A DNA stretch of 13,855 nt. Origin: Synergistaceae bacterium (lineage in GTDB: Bacteria; Synergistota; Synergistia; Synergistales; Aminobacteriaceae). Below the pieces are notes generated by a model. It saw nothing but the letters and a program-made list of their open reading frames with translations. It was not told where the DNA came from and made no database searches. The position numbers and the translations under genes were made by a program. Shown here one piece after another: positions 6,078-11,841 of the stretch (positions within the stretch are counted from its first letter, which is position 1; every line of letters begins with the position of its first letter). The stretch is taken from the NCBI GenBank assembly GCA_017447325.1, contig JAFSNU010000039.1, positions 1 to 13,855 on the forward strand. The letters are read 5' to 3'.

Positions 6078-7499
6078 TTAATAATTTAATTTATTCAGCT
6101 TGTCCATAAGCTGGCGTTTGTCATGGCCGATTATCAACGTGATAGACACAGCCCGCCGATCTTCTTTGATTAAAGATTTATTAGTTATCCCGCAGAGCTC
6201 AGCCAGTGCGAACGCGCCCTCGCGAACGCTGTCCTCACCGTTAGGCGGATAAATTATATTGCTGTTATGATAATCAAAGTGCCTCGCATTGCCGGTATAA
6301 GGCACTTCGATTCCAATTCGCTGGAATATCTGCGCAGCACGCTTGCTGATACCCTTTTCGCCGTCGCCGTTTAATATTCTAATCTGTCCGACCTGTGCGC
6401 AAAGCTCAGATATTTTATCGCTGTCCAAATTGCCCGAGCTTGATTTATTATTATCAGCCTGACTATTATTTTGATTATTATTTTGGTCTTGAGCTTCGGC
6501 CATCGCAGACGCAGGCATTAACGCGACAGGCTCAGACGGCGGCGGAAGTTTAGCCGCAAGCTGCATCGAAAATTTTACGTTGTCCAAAATCCAGTAGCTT
6601 ATATTCTTGCTGTAGCCCGAGCGTCCCGGCGCCATGAACATAGTTATTCTATCTTTGCCCAACGCATTAGCGAACTGCAAAAGTCTTAACGCATCAAGCG
6701 GAGATAAATCCGTGTCAACTGCCTTCATCATCTCTTGAATTAGTGAAGGAATTTTGGGGATTATCGATGCAGATTTAAATTTATCCATTACTATTTTTAT
6801 AAATTTCTGCTGACGCTGAACGCGGCCAATGTCGCCCAGCGGATCATGCCTGAAGCGCACATAGCCCAAGGCCGTCTTGCCGTTCATGTGCTGCTGGCCT
6901 TTGGGAATATTTATAAATAATTTGCCGGAATAGTCCGTGTAGTTCATGCGCTTGTCAACGTAAATATCAATGCCGCCTAATAAATCTATAATCTTTGGGA
7001 AACTCCGATAATTTACTTTAACAAAATAATCGACAGGCACGCCCGTTAAATTAACGACAGTCTCGCGCAGTAAATTTATTCCGCCGAAAACATACGCGTG
7101 ATTAATTTTGTCCCAGCCCCGCCCGGGAATATATACGCGTGAATCTCTGGGTATCGACGCAATTCTAACAGCACTATTATCAGCGTCAAAAATAGCCAGA
7201 GCTATTGCGTCAGTGCGCGACCCGCCGTCAACGTTGTCAAGCCCGACGACTAAAACATTAACCGTGCCCCGCACAGCCTCAATCGGCGATTCCTCTTCCT
7301 CGTTCTCCTCGCTTACCGCAAGCGTATTATTATTACTATCGCTCTTCACCGCCCTGCGCTCGGCTTTTCTCTCAGCCGCTTTAGGCAAGGGCAGTATGTT
7401 CGGCGATTTAAAAAATTCTATGATGCGCACAGCCGAACCTCCGACCGTGGCCGCGAGGATTAGCAGCACTATGCCCAATACTTTTAAAATAAATTTCAT
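6078..7499 (-). CDS. LytR-CpsA-Psr (LCP) family protein with C-terminal LytR_C domain
   Basis: LCP proteins transfer lipid-linked glycopolymers onto peptidoglycan at the outer face of the cytoplasmic membrane. This one has 473 residues: one N-terminal membrane segment (about 4-25); a charged linker; the LCP domain (about 80-240) with GGSRTDAIAL (92-101), IPRDSRVYIPG (116-126), KINHAY (131-136), PVDYFVKVNY (155-164) and RFRHDPLGDIGRVQRQQKF (215-233), whose Arg and Asp residues bind the pyrophosphate and metal in known family members; an Asn/Gln/Ser-rich linker (338-357); and a LytR_C domain (about 365-440) with IRILNGDGEKGISKRAAQIF. In a Gram-negative-type cell the acceptor is uncertain. It follows nadD by 67 nt. 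Its own Shine-Dalgarno is far away and may be brought close by a hairpin (see 7500-7542). Confidence 0.93.
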   Translation of the reverse strand: MKFILKVLGIVLLILAATVGGSAVRIIEFFKSPNILPLPKAAERKAERRAVKSDSNNNTLAVSEENEEEESPIEAVRGTVNVLVVGLDNVDGGSRTDAIALAIFDADNSAVRIASIPRDSRVYIPGRGWDKINHAYVFGGINLLRETVVNLTGVPVDYFVKVNYRSFPKIIDLLGGIDIYVDKRMNYTDYSGKLFINIPKGQQHMNGKTALGYVRFRHDPLGDIGRVQRQQKFIKIVMDKFKSASIIPKIPSLIQEMMKAVDTDLSPLDALRLLQFANALGKDRITMFMAPGRSGYSKNISYWILDNVKFSMQLAAKLPPPSEPVALMPASAMAEAQDQNNNQNNSQADNNKSSSGNLDSDKISELCAQVGQIRILNGDGEKGISKRAAQIFQRIGIEVPYTGNARHFDYHNSNIIYPPNGEDSVREGAFALAELCGITNKSLIKEDRRAVSITLIIGHDKRQLMDKLNKLNY

Positions 7500-7542
7500 A
7501 ATTTAAAGCTCAAGCATTTATGCTTAAAGCTTTAATCCTCCT
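7500..7542 (-). promoter_or_regulatory. Distant Shine-Dalgarno with intervening hairpin before the LCP start
   Basis: AGGAGG (7537-7542) is the only good Shine-Dalgarno before the ATG at 7497-7499, but it lies 37 nt away. Bases 7505-7533 form a hairpin: AAAGCU pairs with AGCUUU, then a U-G pair with one bulged U, then AAGCA with UGCUU, around a UAAA loop. If the 29-nt hairpin is excluded, the gap shrinks to 8 nt, similar to the other genes here. This is a structural prediction made by eye. Confidence 0.5.
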
Positions 7543-7566
7543 GTTTCAAAATTTTAAAATTTAAAT

Positions 7567-8163
7567 TTATAAATCTTTATAAAGTCCAGCCGACTCTATA
7601 TATATTTCAACTAAATGCGGGACTAAAAATCTTATGCCGCGTCCGTCCCGCGCCCGCTCGCGTATCTCAGTGCTTGAAATCGCGAACTGTGGAATCTCTA
7701 TTACTTTCAAATTTTGCTTTATAATCTCAGGCAGTTTATCTATATTTTTAATCGAATAGCCGGGCCTCGGCACAGTAACAAGCGTGCAGAGCTCCGGCAG
7801 CAATTCATAGTCAAACCAGCTTGTTATGGACAGCATCGCGTCAAGCCCTGTTATAAAAAATAAATCTTCGGGCTTAATTCCCGTGTCCAAAAATTCACGC
7901 AAAGTATCGACCGTATGCGTAAGCTCTTTACGATCAACTTCAGTCCTTGATACAGAATATTCGAGCACGCCCGCAGTCGCTAATAACGTCATCGCGTATC
8001 TGTCCTCCGCCGGAGTGATCTTGCGTCCGGACTTATGCGGCGGCTCGCCCGTCGGCACGAATATTATTTTATCTATATCAAGACGTCTCCGGCACTCCTC
8101 AGCTGCTAATAAATGTCCGTAATGCACGGGATCAAACGTCCCGCCCATAATGCCAACTTTCAC
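7567..8163 (-). CDS. nadD: Nicotinate-nucleotide adenylyltransferase
   Basis: NadD joins nicotinate mononucleotide and ATP to form nicotinate adenine dinucleotide, the step before NAD synthetase. The 198 residues match the usual length. The nucleotidyltransferase motif GGTFDPVHYGH (7-17) contains the HxGH-type signature (HYGH, 14-17). VPTGEPPHK (36-44) contacts the nicotinate nucleotide, FITGLDAM (103-110) follows the family, and ISSTEIRER (162-170) is the second ATP-binding motif. The start is GTG at 8161-8163, only 4 nt after the obg stop, with a poor AAGG 2 nt before it; it fits the family start (MKxGIMGGTFDP) and is probably translated by coupling to obg. The gene sits between obg and the LCP gene. 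Confidence 0.96.
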   Translation of the reverse strand: MKVGIMGGTFDPVHYGHLLAAEECRRRLDIDKIIFVPTGEPPHKSGRKITPAEDRYAMTLLATAGVLEYSVSRTEVDRKELTHTVDTLREFLDTGIKPEDLFFITGLDAMLSITSWFDYELLPELCTLVTVPRPGYSIKNIDKLPEIIKQNLKVIEIPQFAISSTEIRERARDGRGIRFLVPHLVEIYIESAGLYKDL

Positions 8164-8167
8164 AGCC

Positions 8168-9511
8168 TTAAATCTCCGCGTTTAAATCTATATCATCAGG
8201 CATGACTTTGTCAGGTTCAAATTCAAATTCTTCGTCGGCAATTAAAATTAAATCGCCCTCGCGGGCTCCGGCGGCCTCTAAAGCTTCTTCAACGCTAAAA
8301 CGCTTTAATAATCTTGAAAATCTCATTAAAGCATCATCATGATCAAAATTAATCCGTCCGACAGCCCGTTCAAGCTCTTCATGCTCAACTTTAAAACTTC
8401 CGTCAGATAATTTAGCAATATTAACCGGCTCGAGCTTTCTATTACGCCTATTATTTTTAGCTTGAAGCTCGATTAAATTATTATTATTACTATCATCAAG
8501 GCTTGTAACTCCGGCCGGCCTAGGCGCTGCTCGAACTAATTTCACTATAGCTTTAATTAATTCATTAATGCCTTGGCCTGTAACCGCGCTTACGATAAAG
8601 CACTCAACATTTAAACGTTCAGCTTCAGCTTTTAAAATTTCAGCGTTGCTCTCAGTATTAGCTAAATCAATTTTATTGCCGACTATAATATGCGGCCTCG
8701 CCTCTAAGTCAGCTCCGTATGCTTTAAACTCAGCATTAATAACTTCAAGATTATTAATCACATCCGGCTCTGACAAGTCTATTACGTGCAATAACGCGCG
8801 AGTTCTTTCAATATGACGCAAGAACTGGAGGCCAAGACCTTTGTCCTCATGAGCGCCCTCGATCAAGCCAGGCACGTCCGCTATAACTATCTGCTCGTCA
8901 TCAACCGCAAGCACTCCTAAATTCGGCGATAAAGTCGTGAACGGGTAACCTGCAATCTTAGGCTTTGCCCCGCTTATCGCAGCAAGTATGCTTGACTTTC
9001 CGGCATTAGGAAATCCAACAAGGCCTATATCAGCGATTAATTTTAATTCTAAAATTAAATTGCGCTCTTCTCCTGCGTCGCCTTTCTCCGCAAATCTCGG
9101 CGCGCGTCTTGTAGAACTTGTGAAATGTGAATTGCCGCGTCCACCTCGTCCGCCCTTTGCCGCAATAAAGACTTGCCCGGGCTCGACAAGATCAGCTAAA
9201 ATTTTTCCCGTGCTTTCGTCTTTAACAAGAGTGCCGCACGGGACTTCAATTATTAAATCCTCGCCTTTCGAGCCGTAGCGCAGTGCGCCCGATCCATGAC
9301 CGGCGTGTCCGGCCTGAAATCTCCTGTTATACTCAAAGTCCGCGAGCGTGACAATTCCTCCGACGGCCTTTAATATAACGTCGCCGCCTTTGCCTCCGTC
9401 GCCTCCGTCGGGCCCGCCCTTCGGGATAAATTTCTCACGGCGAAAGCTGAGCGCACCGTTGCCGCCGCGCCCAGCCTTGACGTTTATTCTAACTAAATCA
9501 GTGAATTTCAA
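8168..9511 (-). CDS. obg: GTPase Obg (CgtA)
   Basis: Obg is an essential GTPase of late 50S assembly and stringent control. It has 447 residues in three domains: the glycine-rich OBG fold (1-158; KAGRGGNGALSFRREKFIPKG and GGDGGKGGDV are typical), the G domain (about 159-330) with P-loop GFPNAGKSS (166-174), TT in switch I (192-193), DVPGLIEGA (212-220), NKID (279-282) and SAVTG (308-312), and a C-terminal OCT domain (about 365-432; RINFDHDDALMRF...EEALEAAGAREGDLI). A low-complexity linker with four consecutive Asn (342-345) joins the G and OCT domains. The start is TTG at 9509-9511, giving MKFTDLVRINVKAG as in the family; no Shine-Dalgarno is visible, and the rpmA stop lies 15 nt upstream, so coupling is likely. 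Confidence 0.97.
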   Translation of the reverse strand: MKFTDLVRINVKAGRGGNGALSFRREKFIPKGGPDGGDGGKGGDVILKAVGGIVTLADFEYNRRFQAGHAGHGSGALRYGSKGEDLIIEVPCGTLVKDESTGKILADLVEPGQVFIAAKGGRGGRGNSHFTSSTRRAPRFAEKGDAGEERNLILELKLIADIGLVGFPNAGKSSILAAISGAKPKIAGYPFTTLSPNLGVLAVDDEQIVIADVPGLIEGAHEDKGLGLQFLRHIERTRALLHVIDLSEPDVINNLEVINAEFKAYGADLEARPHIIVGNKIDLANTESNAEILKAEAERLNVECFIVSAVTGQGINELIKAIVKLVRAAPRPAGVTSLDDSNNNNLIELQAKNNRRNRKLEPVNIAKLSDGSFKVEHEELERAVGRINFDHDDALMRFSRLLKRFSVEEALEAAGAREGDLILIADEEFEFEPDKVMPDDIDLNAEI

Positions 9512-9526
9512 ATCTTAAATTTTAAA

Positions 9527-9817
9527 TTAATCAGCCGCTGAAACAGGCTCAACGTTCACAAACTTTCTGCCGGCCTTCTTTATATACTCGACTTTGCCGT
9601 CAACGAGCGCAAACAACGTGAAGTCGCGTCCGCATCCTACATGCTTGCCCGGGTGAACCTGAGTGCCGCACTGTCTGACTAAAATGCTTCCGGCCTTGAT
9701 GACTTGACCTGCATAAACTTTAATGCCGCGATACTTGGGCTGGCTGTCTCTGCCATTGGTCGAGCTGCCCTGTCCCTTTTTGTGCGCAAAAAACTGTATA
9801 TCAAACTTAAAGCTCAT
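9527..9817 (-). CDS. rpmA: 50S ribosomal protein L27 with cleavable N-terminal extension
   Basis: L27 reaches the peptidyl-transferase centre with its N-terminus. This 96-residue copy begins MSFKFDIQFFAHKKGQGSS; the mature start in most bacteria is AHKKG. The first eleven residues form an extension ending in FFA, the site that Prp cuts in Firmicutes (in Staphylococcus aureus the precursor begins MLKLNLQFFA and is cut after that Ala). Cleavage is predicted after Ala11. The rest is standard: GRDSQPKYRGIKVYAGQVIKAGSILVRQCGTQVHPGKHVGCGRD. GGAGG is 9 nt before the ATG. The matching protease gene is the adjacent upstream gene. Confidence 0.97.
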   Translation of the reverse strand: MSFKFDIQFFAHKKGQGSSTNGRDSQPKYRGIKVYAGQVIKAGSILVRQCGTQVHPGKHVGCGRDFTLFALVDGKVEYIKKAGRKFVNVEPVSAAD

Positions 9818-9835
9818 AATTTTTAACCTCCAACT

Positions 9836-10162
9836 TTACTGCTTATACTCGCTAATCTTTACATACCTGCGCTGCTCTTTCGCAATCTCTTTCAGCGACA
9901 AGGCAACGCTCCGCGTCAAAATATTTAATTCTTCAGCTGCTTTACTTGGCCAGGAAATTTTTATAACAGGCACTTTAGCATCAATCTCGTATTCAAGCCC
10001 TTCAACTTTTGCAACTTCACTCAAGCCTAACAATAACGCCTGAACTAAACTCGACACAGCCGCGCAAATTATATCTTTGCCATTATCAGCATAGCCCGAG
10101 TGACCTGAACTCTCAATGCCCGTTAAAAAATTTTTATCCCAGTAAAGCTTGATATTAATCAA
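9836..10162 (-). CDS. prp: Ribosomal-processing cysteine protease Prp
   Basis: Prp removes the N-terminal extension of L27, which is required for working ribosomes in bacteria that have the extension. The 108 residues match the family length. The catalytic pair is visible: His21 in SGHSGYADNGKD and Cys33 in IICAAVSSLVQ. It lies between rplU and rpmA, its standard place, and the neighbouring L27 does carry a site of the right type. The start is TTG (10160-10162), 17 nt after the rplU stop, without a Shine-Dalgarno in the AT-only gap; re-initiation after rplU is likely. Older annotations call this family YsxB/DUF464. Confidence 0.95.
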   Translation of the reverse strand: MINIKLYWDKNFLTGIESSGHSGYADNGKDIICAAVSSLVQALLLGLSEVAKVEGLEYEIDAKVPVIKISWPSKAAEELNILTRSVALSLKEIAKEQRRYVKISEYKQ

Positions 10163-10179
10163 ATTTTTAAATTAAAAAT

Positions 10180-10497
10180 TTACGCGTTGACTTCTTTGAT
10201 TAAAACTTCAGTGTAGTACTGTCTGTGTCCGCGCTTGCGGCGGTAATTCTTCTTGCTCTTGTACTTAAACACGATAACTTTGTCGGCGCGAGCCTGAGCT
10301 AAAATCTCAGCCGTGACATTTGCGCCCGCGAGATACGGCGTTCCGAATTTTGCCTCGCCAGTCTCAGCGTCTCCTGCCATTAAGACCTTGTCAAAAATAA
10401 TTTCGTAATGCTCCTCGCCCTCGAGACGCTCAACTCTGAGCTTGTCGCCGGCCTGCACTCTGTACTGCTTGCCGCCCGTTTCAATAACTGCATACAT
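10180..10497 (-). CDS. rplU: 50S ribosomal protein L21
   Basis: L21 is a primary 23S rRNA-binding protein of the 50S subunit. The 105 residues match the usual size, from MYAVIETGGKQYRVQ through FKYKSKKNYRRKRGHRQYYTEVLI near the C-terminus, the typical rRNA-binding basic segment. It is the first gene of the rplU-prp-rpmA-obg-nadD-LCP-rsfS block. GGAGG lies 12 nt upstream of the ATG, and a CTCC element 9 nt before that Shine-Dalgarno could pair with it. The promoter and leader are described separately. Confidence 0.97.
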   Translation of the reverse strand: MYAVIETGGKQYRVQAGDKLRVERLEGEEHYEIIFDKVLMAGDAETGEAKFGTPYLAGANVTAEILAQARADKVIVFKYKSKKNYRRKRGHRQYYTEVLIKEVNA

Positions 10498-10629
10498 GAT
10501 TAAAATATTCCTCCATTTCCGCCGGAGATTTATTCAGGCAAATTTTTTTAAATTTTTTAAAAATTTTTAAAGCCCTCTCCGTGCGCTTTAAGCCTTTATT
10601 AATTTAAATTTTAAATAAAAGCTTAAAGC
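10498..10629 (-). promoter_or_regulatory. Leader of the rplU operon with alternative stems
   Basis: The leader is about 125 nt. Segment GCUUAAAGC (10585-10593) can pair perfectly over 9 bp with GCUUUAAGC (10621-10629), or over 7 bp as UUAAAGC with GCUUUAA (10567-10573) around an 11-nt loop. The latter is followed by AAAUUUUUAAAAAAUUU, a weak terminator-like tail. Near the gene, CUCC (10524-10527) can pair with GGAG of the Shine-Dalgarno (10511-10514). The P1 start would fall inside the 10621-10629 segment, so only longer transcripts would carry it whole. All this is prediction; it does not obviously match the L21 leader known from Firmicutes. Confidence 0.4.
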
Positions 10630-10658
10630 ATTTTAAGCAATAAAAATTTTTTAGTCAA
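10630..10658 (-). promoter_or_regulatory. Main rplU-operon promoter (sigma-70 type)
   Basis: TTGACT (10653-10658) and TAAAAT (10630-10635) are separated by exactly 17 bp. Each matches the consensus at five of six positions. Upstream (about 10661-10685) are runs of A and T ending in A6T6, in the place and style of an UP element, which fits a strongly expressed ribosomal operon. Predicted start of transcription is around 10623. Confidence 0.8.
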
Positions 10659-10690
10659 CTAAATTTTAATTTTAAAAAATTTTTTATGCT

Positions 10691-10719
10691 AAAATATTTT
10701 TATTAACAAAACTTTTCAA
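10691..10719 (-). promoter_or_regulatory. Possible second upstream promoter for the rplU operon
   Basis: TTGAAA (10714-10719), a 17-bp spacer and TATTTT (10691-10696). The -35 is good and the -10 is poor, in very AT-rich DNA, so chance is a real alternative. Confidence 0.35.
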
Positions 10720-10735
10720 GACTAAACTCCAAAGT

Positions 10736-10759
10736 TTTTCAACTACATTTTCAACTACA
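10736..10759. repeat. Perfect tandem repeat of TTTTCAACTACA (2 x 12 bp)
   Basis: Two exact adjacent copies of TTTTCAACTACA (10736-10747 and 10748-10759). A degraded third version (TTTTCAAGACTA) begins at 10713. The copies lie just upstream of the candidate rplU promoters and could be binding sites. Around them AAAACTTT (10708-10715) and AAAGTTTT (10731-10738) form an inverted repeat. Confidence 0.7.
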
Positions 10760-10806
10760 AACGCATTAAATAAATTTATGCGCCGCAATTAATTGCACTT
10801 GCGTTT
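10759..10806. repeat. Nested inverted repeats, mutually exclusive stems
   Basis: AAACGCA (10759-10765) is complementary to TGCGTTT (10800-10806). Within it CGCAT (10762-10766) can instead pair with ATGCG (10778-10782), and a perfect 12-bp palindrome GCAATTAATTGC stands at 10785-10796. No coding frame runs through it. It could be a protein-binding site, a structured RNA or chance. Confidence 0.45.
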
Positions 10807-10819
10807 ACAAAAATAAACT

Positions 10820-10913
10820 CGAAAAATTTTTCGCAATAAAATTTTAAAATTTTATCAAACATTTATTAAGCAAGCTCAAAAAATTTTTCTAAAGCTCAAG
10901 CAAAAAAATTTTT
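10820..10913. other. Cluster of A-tract/T-tract junctions in the rplU-pssA spacer
   Basis: A5T5 flanked as the palindrome CGAAAAATTTTTCG (10820-10833), a tandem AAAATTTT pair (10838-10853), A6T5 (10878-10888) and A7T5 (10902-10913). These are expected to be stiff or curved DNA. I see no gene or RNA here; the stretch fills the spacer between the pssA terminator and the rplU promoters. Confidence 0.5.
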
Positions 10914-10920
10914 CGCAAAT

Positions 10921-10970
10921 AAAAAATCGCCTCGAGCAAATTTTAATTATTTTTATTCACTCAAGGCGAT
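10921..10970 (-). terminator. Intrinsic terminator of the psd-pssA (gyrA) unit
   Basis: ATCGCCTCGAG (10926-10936) pairs with CTCAAGGCGAT (10960-10970) over 11 positions. The one non-complementary position is U-G on the minus strand and C-A on the plus strand, and on the minus strand the stem is followed by TTTTTATTT. It lies about 35 nt after the pssA stop. Confidence 0.85.
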
Positions 10971-11004
10971 TTTAATTTTAAATTTTAAAAATTTTAAATT
11001 TTAT

Positions 11005-11763
11005 TTAAGCTTTATGCTCGCTCTCACGCGCTTCTTCGTTCAACAGCCACTGTCCCCAGTCGATGCCTAACAAGCCGCTCAATATATAAATAAAGAATAA
11101 GAACAGCGGTGCCGCGCTTCTTAAAAATGTAAAGCTTAAAGCAAGCAGCATAAATAAAGCAAAGCACTTCACTTTGTCCGCGCTCTTCTTAGTTAATTTC
11201 TTTAAATTCGCGTACGGGATGCTCGAGATCATTAATAAGCCAGTGCATGCTAATATAAACGCTAAGACATAAGGCGGCAGGTCAAAGCCGGCAAGTATAA
11301 AGCTCGAGATAAACAATCCGCCGGCCGGACAGGGCAAGCCTTGAAACGGCCCGGGCACATGCACAACGTTAAACCTCGCGAGCCTTAACGCAACGCATAA
11401 CGCAAAGAAGCAGCTTATTACTGCGCCGGTAATTCCCATAAAGCCCTGCAATGCAAATTTATAAAGCAATATCGACGGCGCAACGCCAAAACTAACTAAG
11501 TCAGCCAAGCTGTCGAACTCAAGTCCGAACTGCGAGCCGCCGCCAAGCATACGCGCAACTTTTCCGTCAAGCCCGTCAAATATTACTGCAAAAAATACAA
11601 GCCACGCCGCCGGAACATAACGCCCGTTTAACGTCAGCATCAGCGAAAACAATCCGCACAATAAATTTCCGCTCGTCACCATGTTCGGCAATATCTGCTT
11701 AAATTCAAGCGGCTTGCGGTTCTTCCTGCGCTCTCTCAATTCCTTTAATCTCTTCAGCTTCAT
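11005..11763 (-). CDS. pssA: CDP-diacylglycerol--serine O-phosphatidyltransferase
   Basis: PssA makes phosphatidylserine from CDP-diacylglycerol and serine in the membrane. The 252-residue protein has the full CDP-alcohol phosphotransferase signature D63-x2-D66-G67-x2-A70-R71-x8-G80-x3-D84-x3-D88 within FDGLDGKVARMLGGGSQFG and the following residues, plus several hydrophobic segments (about 30-48, 52-64, 90-128, 150-182 and 198-235) typical of type II enzymes. The N-terminus is very basic (about residues 1-22). Psd lies directly upstream in the same direction, so the pair makes phosphatidylethanolamine. GGAGG stands 13 nt before the ATG, at the long end of the range. A clear terminator follows. 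Phosphatidylglycerophosphate synthase shares the signature, but the motif LPNMVTSGNLLCGL and the psd neighbour favour PssA. Confidence 0.93.
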   Translation of the reverse strand: MKLKRLKELRERRKNRKPLEFKQILPNMVTSGNLLCGLFSLMLTLNGRYVPAAWLVFFAVIFDGLDGKVARMLGGGSQFGLEFDSLADLVSFGVAPSILLYKFALQGFMGITGAVISCFFALCVALRLARFNVVHVPGPFQGLPCPAGGLFISSFILAGFDLPPYVLAFILACTGLLMISSIPYANLKKLTKKSADKVKCFALFMLLALSFTFLRSAAPLFLFFIYILSGLLGIDWGQWLLNEEARESEHKA

Positions 11764-11841
11764 ATTTTTAAATCATCCTCCAGCTTTATTTTTATTTTTC
11801 AAAATTTTACTATCTATTAATCACATGCGCAATATTTTAAT

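Noticed and set aside
7503..7517. Mini reading frame (Met-Leu-Glu-Leu-stop) before the LCP gene as a leader peptide
   Set aside because: Its ATG is 19 nt from the AGGAGG and buried in the hairpin arm; four codons with no regulatory amino acid.
7505..7533. Hairpin after nadD read as an intrinsic terminator
   Set aside because: No U-tract follows, the stem is AT-rich, and a strong Shine-Dalgarno lies upstream of it, so it is inside the leader of the next gene.
1259..8490. Reassignment of the AAT codon, suggested by Asn tracts replacing other residues
   Set aside because: AAT also encodes Asn at family-conserved positions (for example NLDE and LGNSF in the YchF-like protein), so the code is standard.
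10498..11004. Search for a small gene, tRNA or CRISPR array in the longest spacer
   Set aside because: Stops are frequent in all frames, no cloverleaf or regular repeat-spacer pattern is seen; the 12-bp repeats are adjacent with no spacers.
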